A stretch of 64,000 nucleotides of DNA from Cyprinodon diabolis. Its lineage: Eukaryota > Chordata > Actinopteri > Cyprinodontiformes > Cyprinodontidae. Of the stretch, positions 11,678 through 22,517 are shown one piece after another. The stretch's first letter is position 1. Each line of letters opens with the position of its first letter. The notes beneath the pieces are model-generated. The model was not told the DNA's origin. It saw nothing but the letters and a program-made list of their open reading frames with translations, and made no database searches. The stretch lies in the NCBI GenBank assembly GCA_030533445.1, contig CM060076.1, positions 22,926,603 through 22,990,602 of the forward strand, given 5' to 3'. The translations under genes were made by a program, and so were the position numbers.

Positions 11678-12628
11678 ATGGATCCTAACACCAATGTGTC
11701 TACTCAAGTACTTCTACCCCCTCGTAACTGGAAATCAAGTGGGCTGATCCCCGCGGTGGTTTTGTCCTTTTGCTTTCTCCTGGGAATTCCTGGTAACATT
11801 GCTGTGATTATTCTGAAGCCTAACTGGCAGAACATGTCTCACCTGAGTCGGTGTTTGATGCTGAATCTGGCAGTTTCTGACCTGCTATCTCTGCTGACTC
11901 TCCCCATATGGATTTACACTTTGCTACAAAGCTGGACATTCGGCGAGGTGCCTTGTAAGCTTCTGGGTTATCTTGTGTACTGTAGCCTTTATGGAAGCCT
12001 GTTGATTGTGACGGCTTTAAGTGTGCAGCGCTACATTGTGGTAGTGCAACGACGGAGATGGATTCAGGTACATCAAAGACTGTTGATGGTTCTGCTTTGG
12101 ATTGTTGCTATGATCCTGTCTATACCTGCTTCGGTGTTTGAACAACTGGAAACTAACAAGGACTGGACGTACTGCTACCCTCAGTTTTCATCCAAAGCTC
12201 AGGGAGTGGCAGTGCTACTGTTAGAGACCACATCTGGATTTGCTTCCATTTTTGTGGTTGCCTATTCCTACATTTGCCTCCACAGGAAAGTTACCCAGGC
12301 AGCCTTTTTCAATTATCCACAGACAAACAGGCTACTAACTAGTATTGTTATAAGTAACTTTGTACTTTGGACTCCTCTTCATGCTATAAACCTGTTGGCA
12401 TTGGGATCTATAAGCTTCAATAATAAAAGTCTGTTGGAGTTTTGTATAGATATATGGGACATTGTCAAAGCCCTTGCATTTCTAAATAATTGCTTTAATC
12501 CACTACTGTATGCCTTTACTTCTCAGAAAATGTGCATTGTTTGTCAAAACCAGGAACATTTACAACAGATAAGAATTTCACAAACACAGGATGCAACTAC
12601 AACTGCAGAAGCTTCGATTGACATTTGA
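11678..12628 (+). CDS. Leukotriene B4 receptor 1-like GPCR (copy B)
   Basis: A 316-residue single-exon class A GPCR, paralogous to the receptors at 6922 and 29079. The start ATG sits in a strong context (CACCATGG). It has an N-glycosylation site near residue 6, GIPGN in helix 1, LAVSD with Asp2.50, conserved helix 3 and ECL2 cysteines (CYPQFSS in ECL2), LWTP in helix 6 and NPLLY in helix 7. The DRY position reads QRY. It is more diverged from the other two than copy C is from its tandem duplicate, so it is an older paralogue. An AATAAA about 70 bp after the stop may be the polyadenylation signal. A Gi-coupled chemoattractant or lipid receptor role is inferred from family only. Confidence 0.85.
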   Translation: MDPNTNVSTQVLLPPRNWKSSGLIPAVVLSFCFLLGIPGNIAVIILKPNWQNMSHLSRCLMLNLAVSDLLSLLTLPIWIYTLLQSWTFGEVPCKLLGYLVYCSLYGSLLIVTALSVQRYIVVVQRRRWIQVHQRLLMVLLWIVAMILSIPASVFEQLETNKDWTYCYPQFSSKAQGVAVLLLETTSGFASIFVVAYSYICLHRKVTQAAFFNYPQTNRLLTSIVISNFVLWTPLHAINLLALGSISFNNKSLLEFCIDIWDIVKALAFLNNCFNPLLYAFTSQKMCIVCQNQEHLQQIRISQTQDATTTAEASIDI

Positions 12629-13913
12629 AAATGTACAGAACAAAGAAAAAGCTGTGTCTTTTTGCCAAAACATGCCCTTCTCCTCTAATTAATTTAAATA
12701 AAATACGCCAAGTAAAATCGCTTTTATAACAGTTGCAACTTGTCATTGTAATTGATCTTTTGTTACCTTCTTTTACCAGATATTTTTTATTACTCTGTCT
12801 TGTGTTATCTGTATATTTTTTTCATGGACCATTACGTTTTTTTTCCCCTTTCTTTCATTATTATTGTTACTGAAACAAACTTAAAATGTCTACATATCGC
12901 AATACCTGGCATTTAATTAATATAATTAGATATAAATTAAGTGTTTTCTCCCTCTTTTTTTATTGTTTTTTTTTTCTTCTTTTATGGGACCATGTTTAAA
13001 TAGTATTGCTGTTCAAACATGTCAAAGTTTTAGGAAAGATGTGTTGCTTTCAAGCTCATACATAAGATTAAACTGAGACTGAATACTCCTTTTAGCAGTT
13101 ACTTTTGGCCTTTCACTGTGTTCTAATCCAAACATGAATCACCTCTAAAAGCAAGAGTTGCTTCTGAATTATGTTTCTTCCATTTCGTTTCTGCTACAAT
13201 ACACCTTAATTGTTATAATGCTCACTCAAAATCTACTTGGCCACACTGTCCAGTCCAACTTTATTTATAAAAACACTTTAAATTTCCCAAGGGACCAAAG
13301 GGCCATACAGTGACCAATGGCAAAACTGCCGCACAGACTCAGATGACTTAAGAGCAATACAGGCATAAAACCCATATAATGAAATTAAAATAAGAACTTC
13401 AAATGTCTGTAACAAAATATAACTTAATTTCACAGTTGTAACCCCTGACTCAAGTGTGTAATTTAGGATAAATAAATGTTATAGACCAGTCGCTAGGTCC
13501 GCCAGGATTACATAAAGACCAAAGTGAGTGCAGAATGATGTAGCTTGAAGCAGGAAATGAGCAATAATTGTTATTTATTTGGCAAAACAAAATTAAAATA
13601 GAATACAGTTTAAAAAGAATAACATTTAAAATAAAAGGCTGGCATTTTAAAAATCATAAGCTCCACTCCATTTGAGCTCAATATTTCAATTTGTCCTTTT
13701 CAGTCATCAGTCAAATCAAATTGTGGTTTCAAGATCTTTTTTTTGTTTGTTTTGTATCTATAGACACCATCTGAGTCAATTCTTTGTCAAGTCTTCATTT
13801 AATTATGAACTACTGTATTTTTTCTCCGGATAAACCAGAAAAAGATATACTTAACGTTAGCATATATAGCTAATAAAAAAAAAGAATGCAAAATGATTCC
13901 TGAAATTAAATGT
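12629..13913. other. Intergenic DNA with a short L2-like repeat remnant
   Basis: Includes the 3' untranslated region of copy B. Around 13253-13300 there is a short stretch of the common fish type CCAACTTTATTTATAAA...CACTTTAAA. Otherwise AT-rich and featureless. Confidence 0.4.
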
Positions 13914-14679
13914 AATTTTGTCAGAGCTCAAAACAGAGAACCCAGTATTGAGGCATACAGACAGTATGATATCTCAAAAAGCGTTTATATAAATTTATCG
14001 ATCTGCAAAGAACAGTGTGGGTGTCTAAGGCAGAAACCTCTGCAGGAAGAAAACACAGGTTAGTGACCACGTTAATCTGGGGAGGATGATAGTGAACGGT
14101 AGAGTCATTAACATGTTCTTAAAGTCCAGGCCGTGTCCAGAGGGTGAGGCTGGTTCCAGCCGGTCGGCTGCCGAAAACACACCGCGGACACTGCACAGAG
14201 AGTCCTAGATGTCAAAGCCCTGAACAACATGCAGATCAGATCCAAGCAAACAAAGGTGGGCAGGATGATCCAGAGGACAAAGCCAAAGCCAGTGTCAATG
14301 AGGTTCAAAGGAATCTGGACAAGAATTTAGAGGTCCGAAGGGAAATCGAGGTTGGTGTCAGGAAGCAGTTCCAGGATCGCTTAACAGGCAGAATCCAACA
14401 GGAGTCCTAAGACAGGTCAGCAAACAGATCAGATGGGAACAGCCGGGTTCAGAGGTCCAGAAGCAGAACAGATCAGGATGAGGCAATTGTTAATAATAAC
14501 TCACTAGAAGACTCTCACCAAGGGTTCGAATAAACCTTGCAGTGATGACTAGAAGAAGCCAGGTTAAATAGAGACTGGAGCAGGTAAAACAGATGAGTTG
14601 TAATGAGAAACTGGTAGCTAGGCAGGTGAATGGAATGAGTAATCAAGCCAGCTATCAGCACCAAGATCATGACAAATTT
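13914..14679 (-). mobile_element. Solo LTR on the minus strand, target duplication AATTT
   Basis: The LTR spans 13919-14674 (756 bp). On the minus strand it starts TGTCATGATCTTGG and ends GAGCTCTGACA. AATTT is present at 13914-13918 and again at 14675-14679. The sequence is homologous to the + strand at about 47710-48392 and to the short minus-strand fragment at 33063-33190; shared landmarks are GGCAGCCGACCGGCTG and TGCAGAGGTT. No gag or pol is left. Frames inside it are accidental. Confidence 0.85.
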
Positions 14680-15283
14680 TGTAAAACCAAATGACAACAG
14701 AAATAAGATATTCAGGGCTTTTAACATAAAATAATATCCACCCGACATTTAGCAGTAAAACAATTTACATTTCAGCATGATGCTAGCATGCCTCTGTCTC
14801 TCGTAACGGAGCCAGGTGATGCTTGCACATTATAATCTATTTATAGATATGGCTGAAACATGTTAATGTTTTTTGCCAACCACATGCCTTTAAAGAAAGT
14901 GCAGATGCAATGAGTCCTGTTTCCTGCAGCTCTGTTAAAGCAGTTATTATTCTCACACAGAGATGATGAAATTATCTGCGGAGATCCACTTTATGGAATG
15001 GAATTAGTTTTGTCAAACTAGCTTAATTGAAAGAATGTTGTATTTACAGTTTCTTGAATCTGGTTCCAATCTGGTTCCATTTTTCTCAGGTTTTGGGCCT
15101 TAGCACTCGATTTTTCAAGTTTAAGGTTAGTGTGTCCCAATAGTTATAAGAGCTAGGGTGAAGTGCCCTCCAACCCTTAAAATGATCCTTTCAGACCGGG
15201 TAAAGTAAGGAGCTGACTTGTGAACGAAATGGATTCCCAGACTACTATGTGAAGTCATTCAGCAAGAGGATTTTACGTTATTG
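14680..15283. other. Intergenic DNA, nothing recognised
   Basis: No supported feature. Confidence 0.4.
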
Positions 15284-15775
15284 CATCATGTTCTACTCAC
15301 CCATAGTTTTTTGTCATTTGGAGCTGGAGATATTCGTTTAGTTTGTATCTTTGGGCAAAGAGTTGAAGGCACAAACTAAACTGTTCATAATTTATTCGTT
15401 ATGGTACACCAGCATTCATAACATGTAGGGGAATCACTGTCCCCCAGACATCCGTGGTTATATTGTTTACATTAAAATTTTTTAAATATGTATGGCGCCA
15501 CCCGCACGCCGCACTGGAGTTGTGACTGGAGTTGTGACAGGCAGCCAAGGCCACAGGAGGCTACCCCTATATTCATTCAGCTAGTTAATCTGAATCGTTC
15601 AATTCCATTTCGAGAGCGAGATCATCTGTGGTAGTAGCATTAGACATCTTCCAGGCATGTAAGCAAAACTAGCAGCACTTCAGCGGACAGGATGAATAAA
15701 CGGTAGCCGGCGCGAGCGAATATCTTAGGAACAGCTCCAAATGATACAAAACTCATATGGGTGAGTAGAATATGA
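15284..15775. mobile_element. MITE-like element with about 55-bp terminal inverted repeats
   Basis: The left end (15284-15337) contains TTCTACTCACCCATA, then TTTGGAGCTG, then GATATTCG. The right end (15718-15775) is its reverse complement with a few differences. The interior of about 380 bp has no coding capacity, which fits a non-autonomous DNA transposon. I could not find a clean target duplication, and the superfamily is unknown to me. Confidence 0.65.
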
Positions 15776-15779
15776 TTAG

Positions 15780-16115
15780 TTGATGCTTATTTGCCGACTC
15801 TAGGCCAAAAGTGGCCCAAATGTGTTTTGGCAAAGGTAGGCCACGTACGTTTTTTCATGTCTGGGCCACTTTAGGCTCACATCCAGATTAGTCTATGCTT
15901 ACTTGCCAACTTCCGGCCAAATGTGGCCCAAATGTGTTTTGGCAAAGGTGGGCCACGTGCATGTTTCATATGTGGGCCACTTTAGGCTCACATCCAGATT
16001 AGTTGATGCTTATTTGCCGACTTCCAGACAAAAGTGGCCCAAATGTGTTTTGGCCAAGGTGGCCATGCATGTTTTTCCATATATGGGCCACTTTAGGCTC
16101 ACATATGTTTTGTAT
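15780..16115 (+). repeat. Tandem repeat, three units of 111-112 bp
   Basis: Units start at 15780, 15892 and 16003. Each has GGCCCAAATGTGTTTTGGC, a GGTGGGCCAC-type block, and GGGCCACTTTAGGCTCACAT. A partial, diverged unit follows to about 16160. It abuts the right arm of the MITE-like element. Because 111 is divisible by three, a frame stays open across the units; I regard this as a side effect of the period, not as a gene. Confidence 0.85.
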
Positions 16116-16327
16116 GGGCCAGAAGAATGCCTACAGTGCCGGATTTTTGCCTGAAGTGGCCCACATCCGTCTGCTATCTGGGTTCTCTCTGTTATTGATC
16201 AGTTTATGCTGTTAAATATAGAAAGTTACAACTAGAAAAATGTATTTTCTAGAGGGTTTTTTTGACGCCCCCTTGAGTGCAGCGCCCCTATGCGTTGCAT
16301 GCGCTGCATACCCGGTTTTTGCGCCAC

Positions 16328-16403
16328 TGGATGGATGAATGGATGGATGGATGGATGGATGGATGGATGGATGGATGGATGGATGGATGGTTGGATGGAT
16401 GGA
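16328..16403 (+). repeat. GGAT microsatellite
   Basis: About 18 near-perfect units of GGAT, with variants at the start and near the end. Confidence 0.9.
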
Positions 16404-16404
16404 A

Positions 16405-16510
16405 CCTTTAATGAAGTAAATCTAATTCTGCTAGAAATCAGGTAACGAAATAAAAAAAACCCACTTGATTATTTAATGGTATTTAAAGTAAGAATATGTG
16501 TGTGTATGCA
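16405..16510 (+). mobile_element. Short 3' fragment of the I-clade LINE
   Basis: It aligns with the end of the LINE at about 43705-43815: AAATCTAATTCTGCTAGAAATCA here against AAATCAAATTCTGTTAGAAATCA there is followed by a shared GATTATTTAAT block and TGTGTATGCATGTGC. It is a heavily 5'-truncated copy of the same family, adjoining a microsatellite. Confidence 0.6.
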
Positions 16511-16579
16511 TGTGCTTAAAAATGAACAGTTGAAGTCAATATTATAATGTGCATGGATCTGACAGCTGGTAGATTTATT

Positions 16580-17040
16580 CTCTTTTATGCCACACACAGG
16601 CCTTCTGTGGTGGCCATTGTTATACTGTCCATCCCTGTTTTGGTGATGAGCTGAAGACACATCATCAATTTGTCAGATTTGTGGTTGCTCTACTGCCTTT
16701 TTTTTGCTATTTGTTATCGTAGTATTTACTTACATTTCTCTGCAGAGGTATGTGAACTGGGCAGCCTTTTTTAACAATCCACAGAAACTTCGGGTGGTAA
16801 CTAACATCATTGGGATTTTTTTTGTCGTCTGGACTCCATAAATGTGCTATGGAGCTGTTCTGTTTTTTACATAGGCATAATAAACATTTATAATTATATT
16901 ATATTTTTATATAACTATATTTGTAAACAGCTGCCTAAACCCTCTATTGTGTGCCTTTAATTATTAAAAAATTTGAACAGTTTGCTGAAAAAAGAAGCAG
17001 CCATAGAGACAGAAGTTCAAAAATACCAAAACACTGAACC
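16580..17040 (+). pseudogene. Truncated LTB4R-like receptor pseudogene, helix 4 to tail
   Basis: The sequence decodes in pieces to receptor blocks: an ILSIPVLVM-like helix 4, an ECL2-to-helix 5 part, a WAAFFNNPQ block matching the intact copies' third intracellular loop, helix 6 with VVWTP followed by a stop, and a helix 7 VNSCLNPLL-like block. There is no helix 1 to 3 part, and there are several stops and frame changes. The missing 5' half is replaced by the microsatellite and LINE fragment, which suggests rearrangement. Confidence 0.75.
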
Positions 17041-18541
17041 TAAGTACAGCAGCCAGACATCAGGATTTATTTATAAAGATATTTTTTATGAGAAATAAAG
17101 ATGTTTCAAAAACAGAATCTAAGTTACTGATGGAGTCTTTGAGTTAGTTCTAAGAGGTACATCAAGTCATCTAAAAACCTACTTATTTGCAAATTTTCAT
17201 ATACCAAGATATTTCAAGAAATTAATTACCTATAATTCTGTGTATTATCTATGTCTTGCTCTATGCACTCTGCTCATCCATATTGTTAAATTACAAGTAA
17301 TTTCTGTGAATATCAATCCACACATTAAACTTATTTATTTTTTATTATTGGGCTGATGTAATATTCTTAATGTTGTGTTTGTATTAGCTGGAACAGGGGA
17401 AAAAAGCAGTGAAAACATTGGCTTGTGTATAATTAATGTATCTATTATGTTTCACTTAAGTAACTGAGAAACAGAAATAAAGGACTGCAATCATCGAAAC
17501 TTTTTTGTCATGTTTGTGCTGGTTTTGTACTCCTACTTTAAGTAAAATTGTGGTATATCATGTGAATAATCACTTCAGGATTAGGAACTTTTATGATTAG
17601 GTATATGTTTCTGCTCATGTGTTTCCTCAAAAGAATAATGTATTTGCTAAACAAAAAAAATCTAAAGAAAGAGAAAAATGACTGTGAGGCATATTGACAA
17701 AAAAACTATTGAAAAGTAAAGTTTATTTTTATCCAGATCATTTGTTTCTCTGCTTTTTAGTTTCATATAAACTTCCATAGTTTTCTCTTATTTTGTACAT
17801 TAATTTAGTCCAAGCAAATTGCTCTATCTGAAAAAGAAAGACACAAAAAACTGCATGCACGTTTTTAAGGATGGTTTCAATCAAAACAAACAACAGATAT
17901 TATAAATGAACAAAAACATTAAAATAATACTTATTGTACAGGGAACACATCAAAAATAATGGGGCTTTCATTTTCCAAAGAAGCAAGGAGGAATTAAAAT
18001 TCTGCAATGTCAAAACGAGAACAGATGTACTGAGCATGTAATGAACTGATCAAAATGTTAGTCAAATGCTTGTCAAACATTTGTTTTGCAGATAAGCAAA
18101 TATCAGTGTCTGTGTACAAGTATTCCATACCATAAAATATATAGATAAGATTACATTACTACATTAAAAACTCCTTATTTTCTTATAGACCATTGTTTTA
18201 TTGAAATCTGTATTTTAAAAACAAATACTGAAGTCTGAAAAACACAAAGAGGCTTAGTAAGAGTTGTAATACAGAAAAAAATGTGCTGATTCTTCCTAAC
18301 ACAACGCTATAGCAATAGTATTATGACTAAAAGCAGGATATAAGCATAAACTGAACTTTGGTAAAACACTCTGTTGAGGAAAGAAAAAGGATGTTCAGTG
18401 TTACGCTCCTGTTTCACAATGCAAAATGTCCCCCTGTGCTTCATATTTGCTGAGCTAACACTTTATACCTCATCCCTGGTCTTTGTGTGTCTGATAGAGT
18501 GAACACATCTCTTTCTTATGTCAATCGATCAAACTGTGAAC
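17041..18541. other. Intergenic DNA, nothing recognised
   Basis: AT-rich. It includes the probable 3' untranslated region of the minus-strand protease gene, next to 18541. No other feature is supported. Confidence 0.4.
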
Positions 18542-19939
18542 TTAAACCTCAGTACAGAAAGCTGAATTGTCATACATCCAGTGGCAGATCTGGGCATATT
18601 TTCGAGGTGTGATCCTTACTGCTACATTGAAGTCCCTTTGCTCACCCCGATCCACCTCCACCCACTGATGGCCTGAAAACACCCCGATAACCCTCCTTTG
18701 CCATGTCCATTTCCCGCCCTTATGTTTGGGTTTCATTCTTAGACGGATATACACCCCTGCACCTGCTGCACCACGTTCAGCATCACAGTGTTGATACATC
18801 AAATCGTCTGACTCCTTTGTCACTGAGCAGAAGCGATAAACCACATACCGATTTCCACTCCGGTCTGACAGGCTTTTGTCTGTGTCATAACCTGAGAAGT
18901 GAATTCGTGTAAAAGATGGTAAAGTTGGTGCCACCCCCAACTCCATGTGCTTGTGCTTGACAGCGTGTTTCAGCTCAAGGAGGGCATAATCAAAGTCAAG
19001 ATACATTGAATCGGTGGAGATATTGGTGTGGATCCATCCTTGAGGAATCTGAGTTTGCTTTATTTGTGACCATTGAAAGACAGTCTGCTTTCCTGGTGCT
19101 ACATGGCGCTGCACATGACGTAGACTGTGTTTCTTCCTATCTTTTCTCTCAAACTCTTTTTTCCCAAAGACAGCTTCTCCCTCATCACTGCTCTTTCTTA
19201 ATTTGCTTCTTCTCCTTTCTTCTCCCCTTCTCAGTCCTCCAACTGTAGTTTTCTCCTTCCCTCCCCTCAAATCTATATTATCTTGTATCCTACCACCTCT
19301 TCGTCTTCTTCCCCTCTTTTGTCTGAATCTTCTCCTTTCAGGTTTGAGTTGTAACAACCCAACTCTAAGGTTCCTGGTAGTCTGCAAGTAGTCCCTGCCA
19401 TCATGGATACAGTGTGCTGCTGTTAACACATGTTTGGGAGAAACAAGAACTCCAGAGCAACCAGTGGAAATGCGTACTGCCGTGGAGAATGGGTAGTTAG
19501 TGATGAAGTTTGGATCTGAGATTACAAACCGTCCGTCTCCCCCATAAACTTGTCGTTTCCTGCGAATATGAAGGTCTGTTCTTGAAGTAGCCCCTCCTGG
19601 GGCCTCGTTCATCCACTGCAAGCTTACATCTGTATGCACTCGTGTGCCATTATTATACAACGTTTCATATCCAAGGATCCTCTGTTGTTCAGTCTTGTTG
19701 ACCGATGACAGACTGCCCTGGCACTCTATTCCACATAGTGTACTGTTTCTTGCTTCCACTTTTTCCTCTCTCTGCCCCCTGAACAAACTGTTGTCCAGAG
19801 AGGCTTTGTGTTTAACCAACAGCCTTGGCAGGGTCTGCCGGGTCCACCTGTTTGAAATACTTTCTCCATCATCTCCAAAAAGCCCCAAAACTGCTAGATC
19901 AGCTGCAAAGAGCAGCATAAACATGAGTTTAAGGCCCAT
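18542..19939 (-). CDS. prss35: PRSS35-like secreted serine protease homologue, catalytic Ser replaced
   Basis: A 465-residue protein with an N-terminal hydrophobic signal peptide (about residues 5-20), a CGIEC motif, a basic RRKR site (126-129) before the domain, and a trypsin-like domain. His (TAAHC, residue 176) and Asp (DYALLEL, about 317) of the triad are kept. The serine position reads GAAGAG: Ala392 (codon 18764-18766) replaces it, so hydrolysis by the usual mechanism is not expected. Human PRSS35 also lacks this serine (Thr, from memory), which supports the name over PRSS23. A long Lys/Arg-rich insert (about 202-280) lies between His and Asp. The ATG at 19937-19939 is preceded by a splice acceptor (CTTTTTCAG), so a 5' untranslated exon is likely; the codon just before it is GTG, not a start. 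Confidence 0.85.
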   Translation of the reverse strand: MGLKLMFMLLFAADLAVLGLFGDDGESISNRWTRQTLPRLLVKHKASLDNSLFRGQREEKVEARNSTLCGIECQGSLSSVNKTEQQRILGYETLYNNGTRVHTDVSLQWMNEAPGGATSRTDLHIRRKRQVYGGDGRFVISDPNFITNYPFSTAVRISTGCSGVLVSPKHVLTAAHCIHDGRDYLQTTRNLRVGLLQLKPERRRFRQKRGRRRRGGRIQDNIDLRGGKEKTTVGGLRRGEERRRSKLRKSSDEGEAVFGKKEFERKDRKKHSLRHVQRHVAPGKQTVFQWSQIKQTQIPQGWIHTNISTDSMYLDFDYALLELKHAVKHKHMELGVAPTLPSFTRIHFSGYDTDKSLSDRSGNRYVVYRFCSVTKESDDLMYQHCDAERGAAGAGVYIRLRMKPKHKGGKWTWQRRVIGVFSGHQWVEVDRGEQRDFNVAVRITPRKYAQICHWMYDNSAFCTEV

Positions 19940-20793
19940 CACCCTGAAAAAGATATAAAGACCATTAGTTCCACCAACTTGAAGAGAAGTATCATTCTCA
20001 ACAATTACCTTTACAAAGTCAGGTTTGTAAAATGTTAATAATCACCAGCATAGCTTTCATTAATTTTGTGTTATTTCAAATTATTTGTCACTTGTAATAT
20101 TTATTATATTCTATTTTAACACAGCTCCTGGAAATCCAAACATTTTGTCAATTTTGTCAAAGTCCCAGTACAACTTTTGACCAGCAGATGGAGTCAAATT
20201 GTTATTTATAGCCATTAGCCCAACGGACATCGATTGTAAAGTGGAGACTTATGGAGATTACAAAACACTACATGGTATTTTTAAAATATGAAAGTCCTCA
20301 TTTAATTTTTTGGATGGGAATCCCTAAAGGTGTATTTAAGAGTTGCAGAGGATTAGAGACCATAATAAAAGATAAGCATTATCTATTTAAAATATCATTA
20401 ATTTTGCTGTAATCTATATACATATATATATATTAAAAAAGGGAAAATGATGGGTTTCTCTTTTACTATGAATACTATTAGGCTTCATTTTTCCTTTCCC
20501 CTCAAAGCATCAGTATGCTTTGATGAAGAAACATTACAAGAAACAAAAAGTAAGTTTGCCTACCTGTAAAAAGTCAAAAATTTAATCCAGTGAATGCTCT
20601 GCTTCTTGGTATTGAAACTAATATTTTTTTATAGGACGAATACCTCTTTATCAGTTTGAACAGTTCCTTAGCTGAGTATAAGAACACTAACACGAAGACA
20701 GCAAACATTCTTAGTGCAACATGTATCCAAACTACATGCTGTTGTTTTCTCAGAGGGAGTGTCATCCCAGTAGGATGAATGAAATGAACAATC
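19940..20793. other. Upstream region of the PRSS35-like gene
   Basis: It should contain the 5' intron and first non-coding exon of the minus-strand gene. A donor-like sequence on the minus strand lies near 20563-20573, but I cannot place the exon. Confidence 0.35.
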
Positions 20794-21004
<211 letters not shown>

Positions 21005-21539
21005 ATGGTCTGCTTTCTATTATCGATTTAATGGTTTAGTTTTGCATAAATAGGGACATTTTGGCAGCTCAAAAACTTCATTCATTTAGCCCACAGGGAC
21101 TTTACTAATGTGTGGGAGAAAACAGTACAACAGCAGCAGCCTGAGATTACCTCCTTTTCCTGGGTGCCGGCCTCAGTCACACATTATCAGGGAATACTAC
21201 ACATTTTCTTAAACTGTAATTGTTACATTTAGTTTTTTTAGTTTATTCTCTTATTCCTCTCCATTTCCAAATTTTAGAGAGCTAGCCTCTCCTGAATCTC
21301 TCTGTGTGTAGACAAGCTTTGAAATGTTGGTGAATCTTGAGAAGAGGGGATGCAGAATTGCAACTGGTTCCAGAACATTATCTCTCTGCATGGGAAAGTC
21401 TCAAATGATGACAAACCTTGACAATTCATTACAGTGCCTCCAACAAAAGCAATTGTGCACTGTTTAGTAGAAAGTATTTGGCAGGTATTGCATCGGCTGT
21501 ACAATTTGCAGTTGGGCCTGGTCTAACTGACCAACTTTA
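21005..21539. other. Intergenic DNA, nothing recognised
   Basis: No supported feature. Confidence 0.4.
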
Positions 21540-21700
21540 ATTTCAATTCAGTCAATTTACATAGGGACAAATGACAACACATGTAATCTCAAGGCACTTT
21601 ACATAGACAATTTGATTAGATCATACAGTCAGAGTGGTTCAATGTATTCTATCCAAGGGAACCCAGCTGATTGCATTGAGTCATTAACCTGAAGGACACA
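21540..21700 (-). repeat. Interspersed L2-like repeat family, diverged fragment (copy 2)
   Basis: TTCAATTCAGTCAATTTACAT, then ACACATGTAATCTCAAGGCA, then GATCATACAGTCA match the outer end of the copies at 4411 and 40984. It is diverged and truncated, lying just left of the gypsy insertion. Confidence 0.6.
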
Positions 21701-21810
21701 CTCCTCTTGGACAGGCATGTGAACACAGCTAATGCAATCCACTTGAATTTTGCTACTGACTCTACAGCAATCTATCAGACTGAGCCTCCTTGCAAACCCA
21801 AACCCACCAC

Positions 21811-22517
21811 TGTTGGGATCTGGAGCTGTACCACCTTCCTCCAGCAGAGTGCGCCGTGGGTCTTCTGGAGCTGGAGTCTTCCAGCACACCTGAGACGCAT
21901 CTACTCATCAGAGGACCTCACCTTTATAACCAGCTGACAGACCTTGCTTCGACGCCGCAGTGTTGACCTAGTTTGGTTAGCGAGCTCAGCCTTGAACCTG
22001 AAGAATCTTTGCTGTCTCTAAGAGAGATCTGATTCTAACTCTCCCTTGTTTTTGCCTCACAGGAAACCTGTCTCAAACCTGAAGCTCTGGATGAGCTTAA
22101 CCTGCCGAGATTGCCCTCGTGAGCCAAACCTGAAGATTCCTATGTGGATTCCCCTGCTGCTCTTACTAGAGCTGGAAACTCTGACCAAGGTCTGCCATTA
22201 AAAGTCAGAAGCAAGACGCTGCAGCTGCTTGTGAACTCTGCTGAACTAACAGTCTCTGGACCCAACGGTTCCTCCTCTCAAAGAGAAGCCCGGATTAGTC
22301 AAGGTAGAATTCAGACTTATCTAAAGACTCATATTCATCTGTCTGCCTTCCTAACCGAACTATCATCCCTGCAGACTTCAGTGAACCAGCCTGGACCAGT
22401 TCAAGATCCTGTACTAACTTGTTTTCTGTTGCACATTTCAATAAACTCTGTTAAATCTTTTACCCCGCCTCCGTTGTGTTCTGCATGTGGGCTCAGCATT
22501 TTAGACCCATCATGACA
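21811..22517 (+). repeat. 5' LTR of the gypsy element
   Basis: 707 bp, TG...CA. A TATA box (TTTATAA, 21923-21929) lies 31 bp before GCCGCAGTGTT (21954-21964), a likely transcription start. AATAAA near 22440 is a likely polyadenylation signal. A 123-codon open frame inside is present in both LTRs but starts with GTG and has no known domain. Confidence 0.93.
21923..21964 (+). promoter_or_regulatory. LTR promoter: TATA box and predicted 5' end of the transcript
   Basis: TTTATAA is followed at normal distance by GCCGCAGTGTT. These 11 bases can pair with the primer-binding site at 22519-22529, with one G-U pair. Confidence 0.6.

Noticed and set aside
15903..16215. Two open frames across the 111-bp repeat
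   Set aside because: They follow from a period divisible by three and are not supported by any domain or start context.
19940..19942. Start of the PRSS35-like protein one codon earlier
   Set aside because: The codon is GTG; the ATG at 19937-19939 follows a splice acceptor and has a good context.
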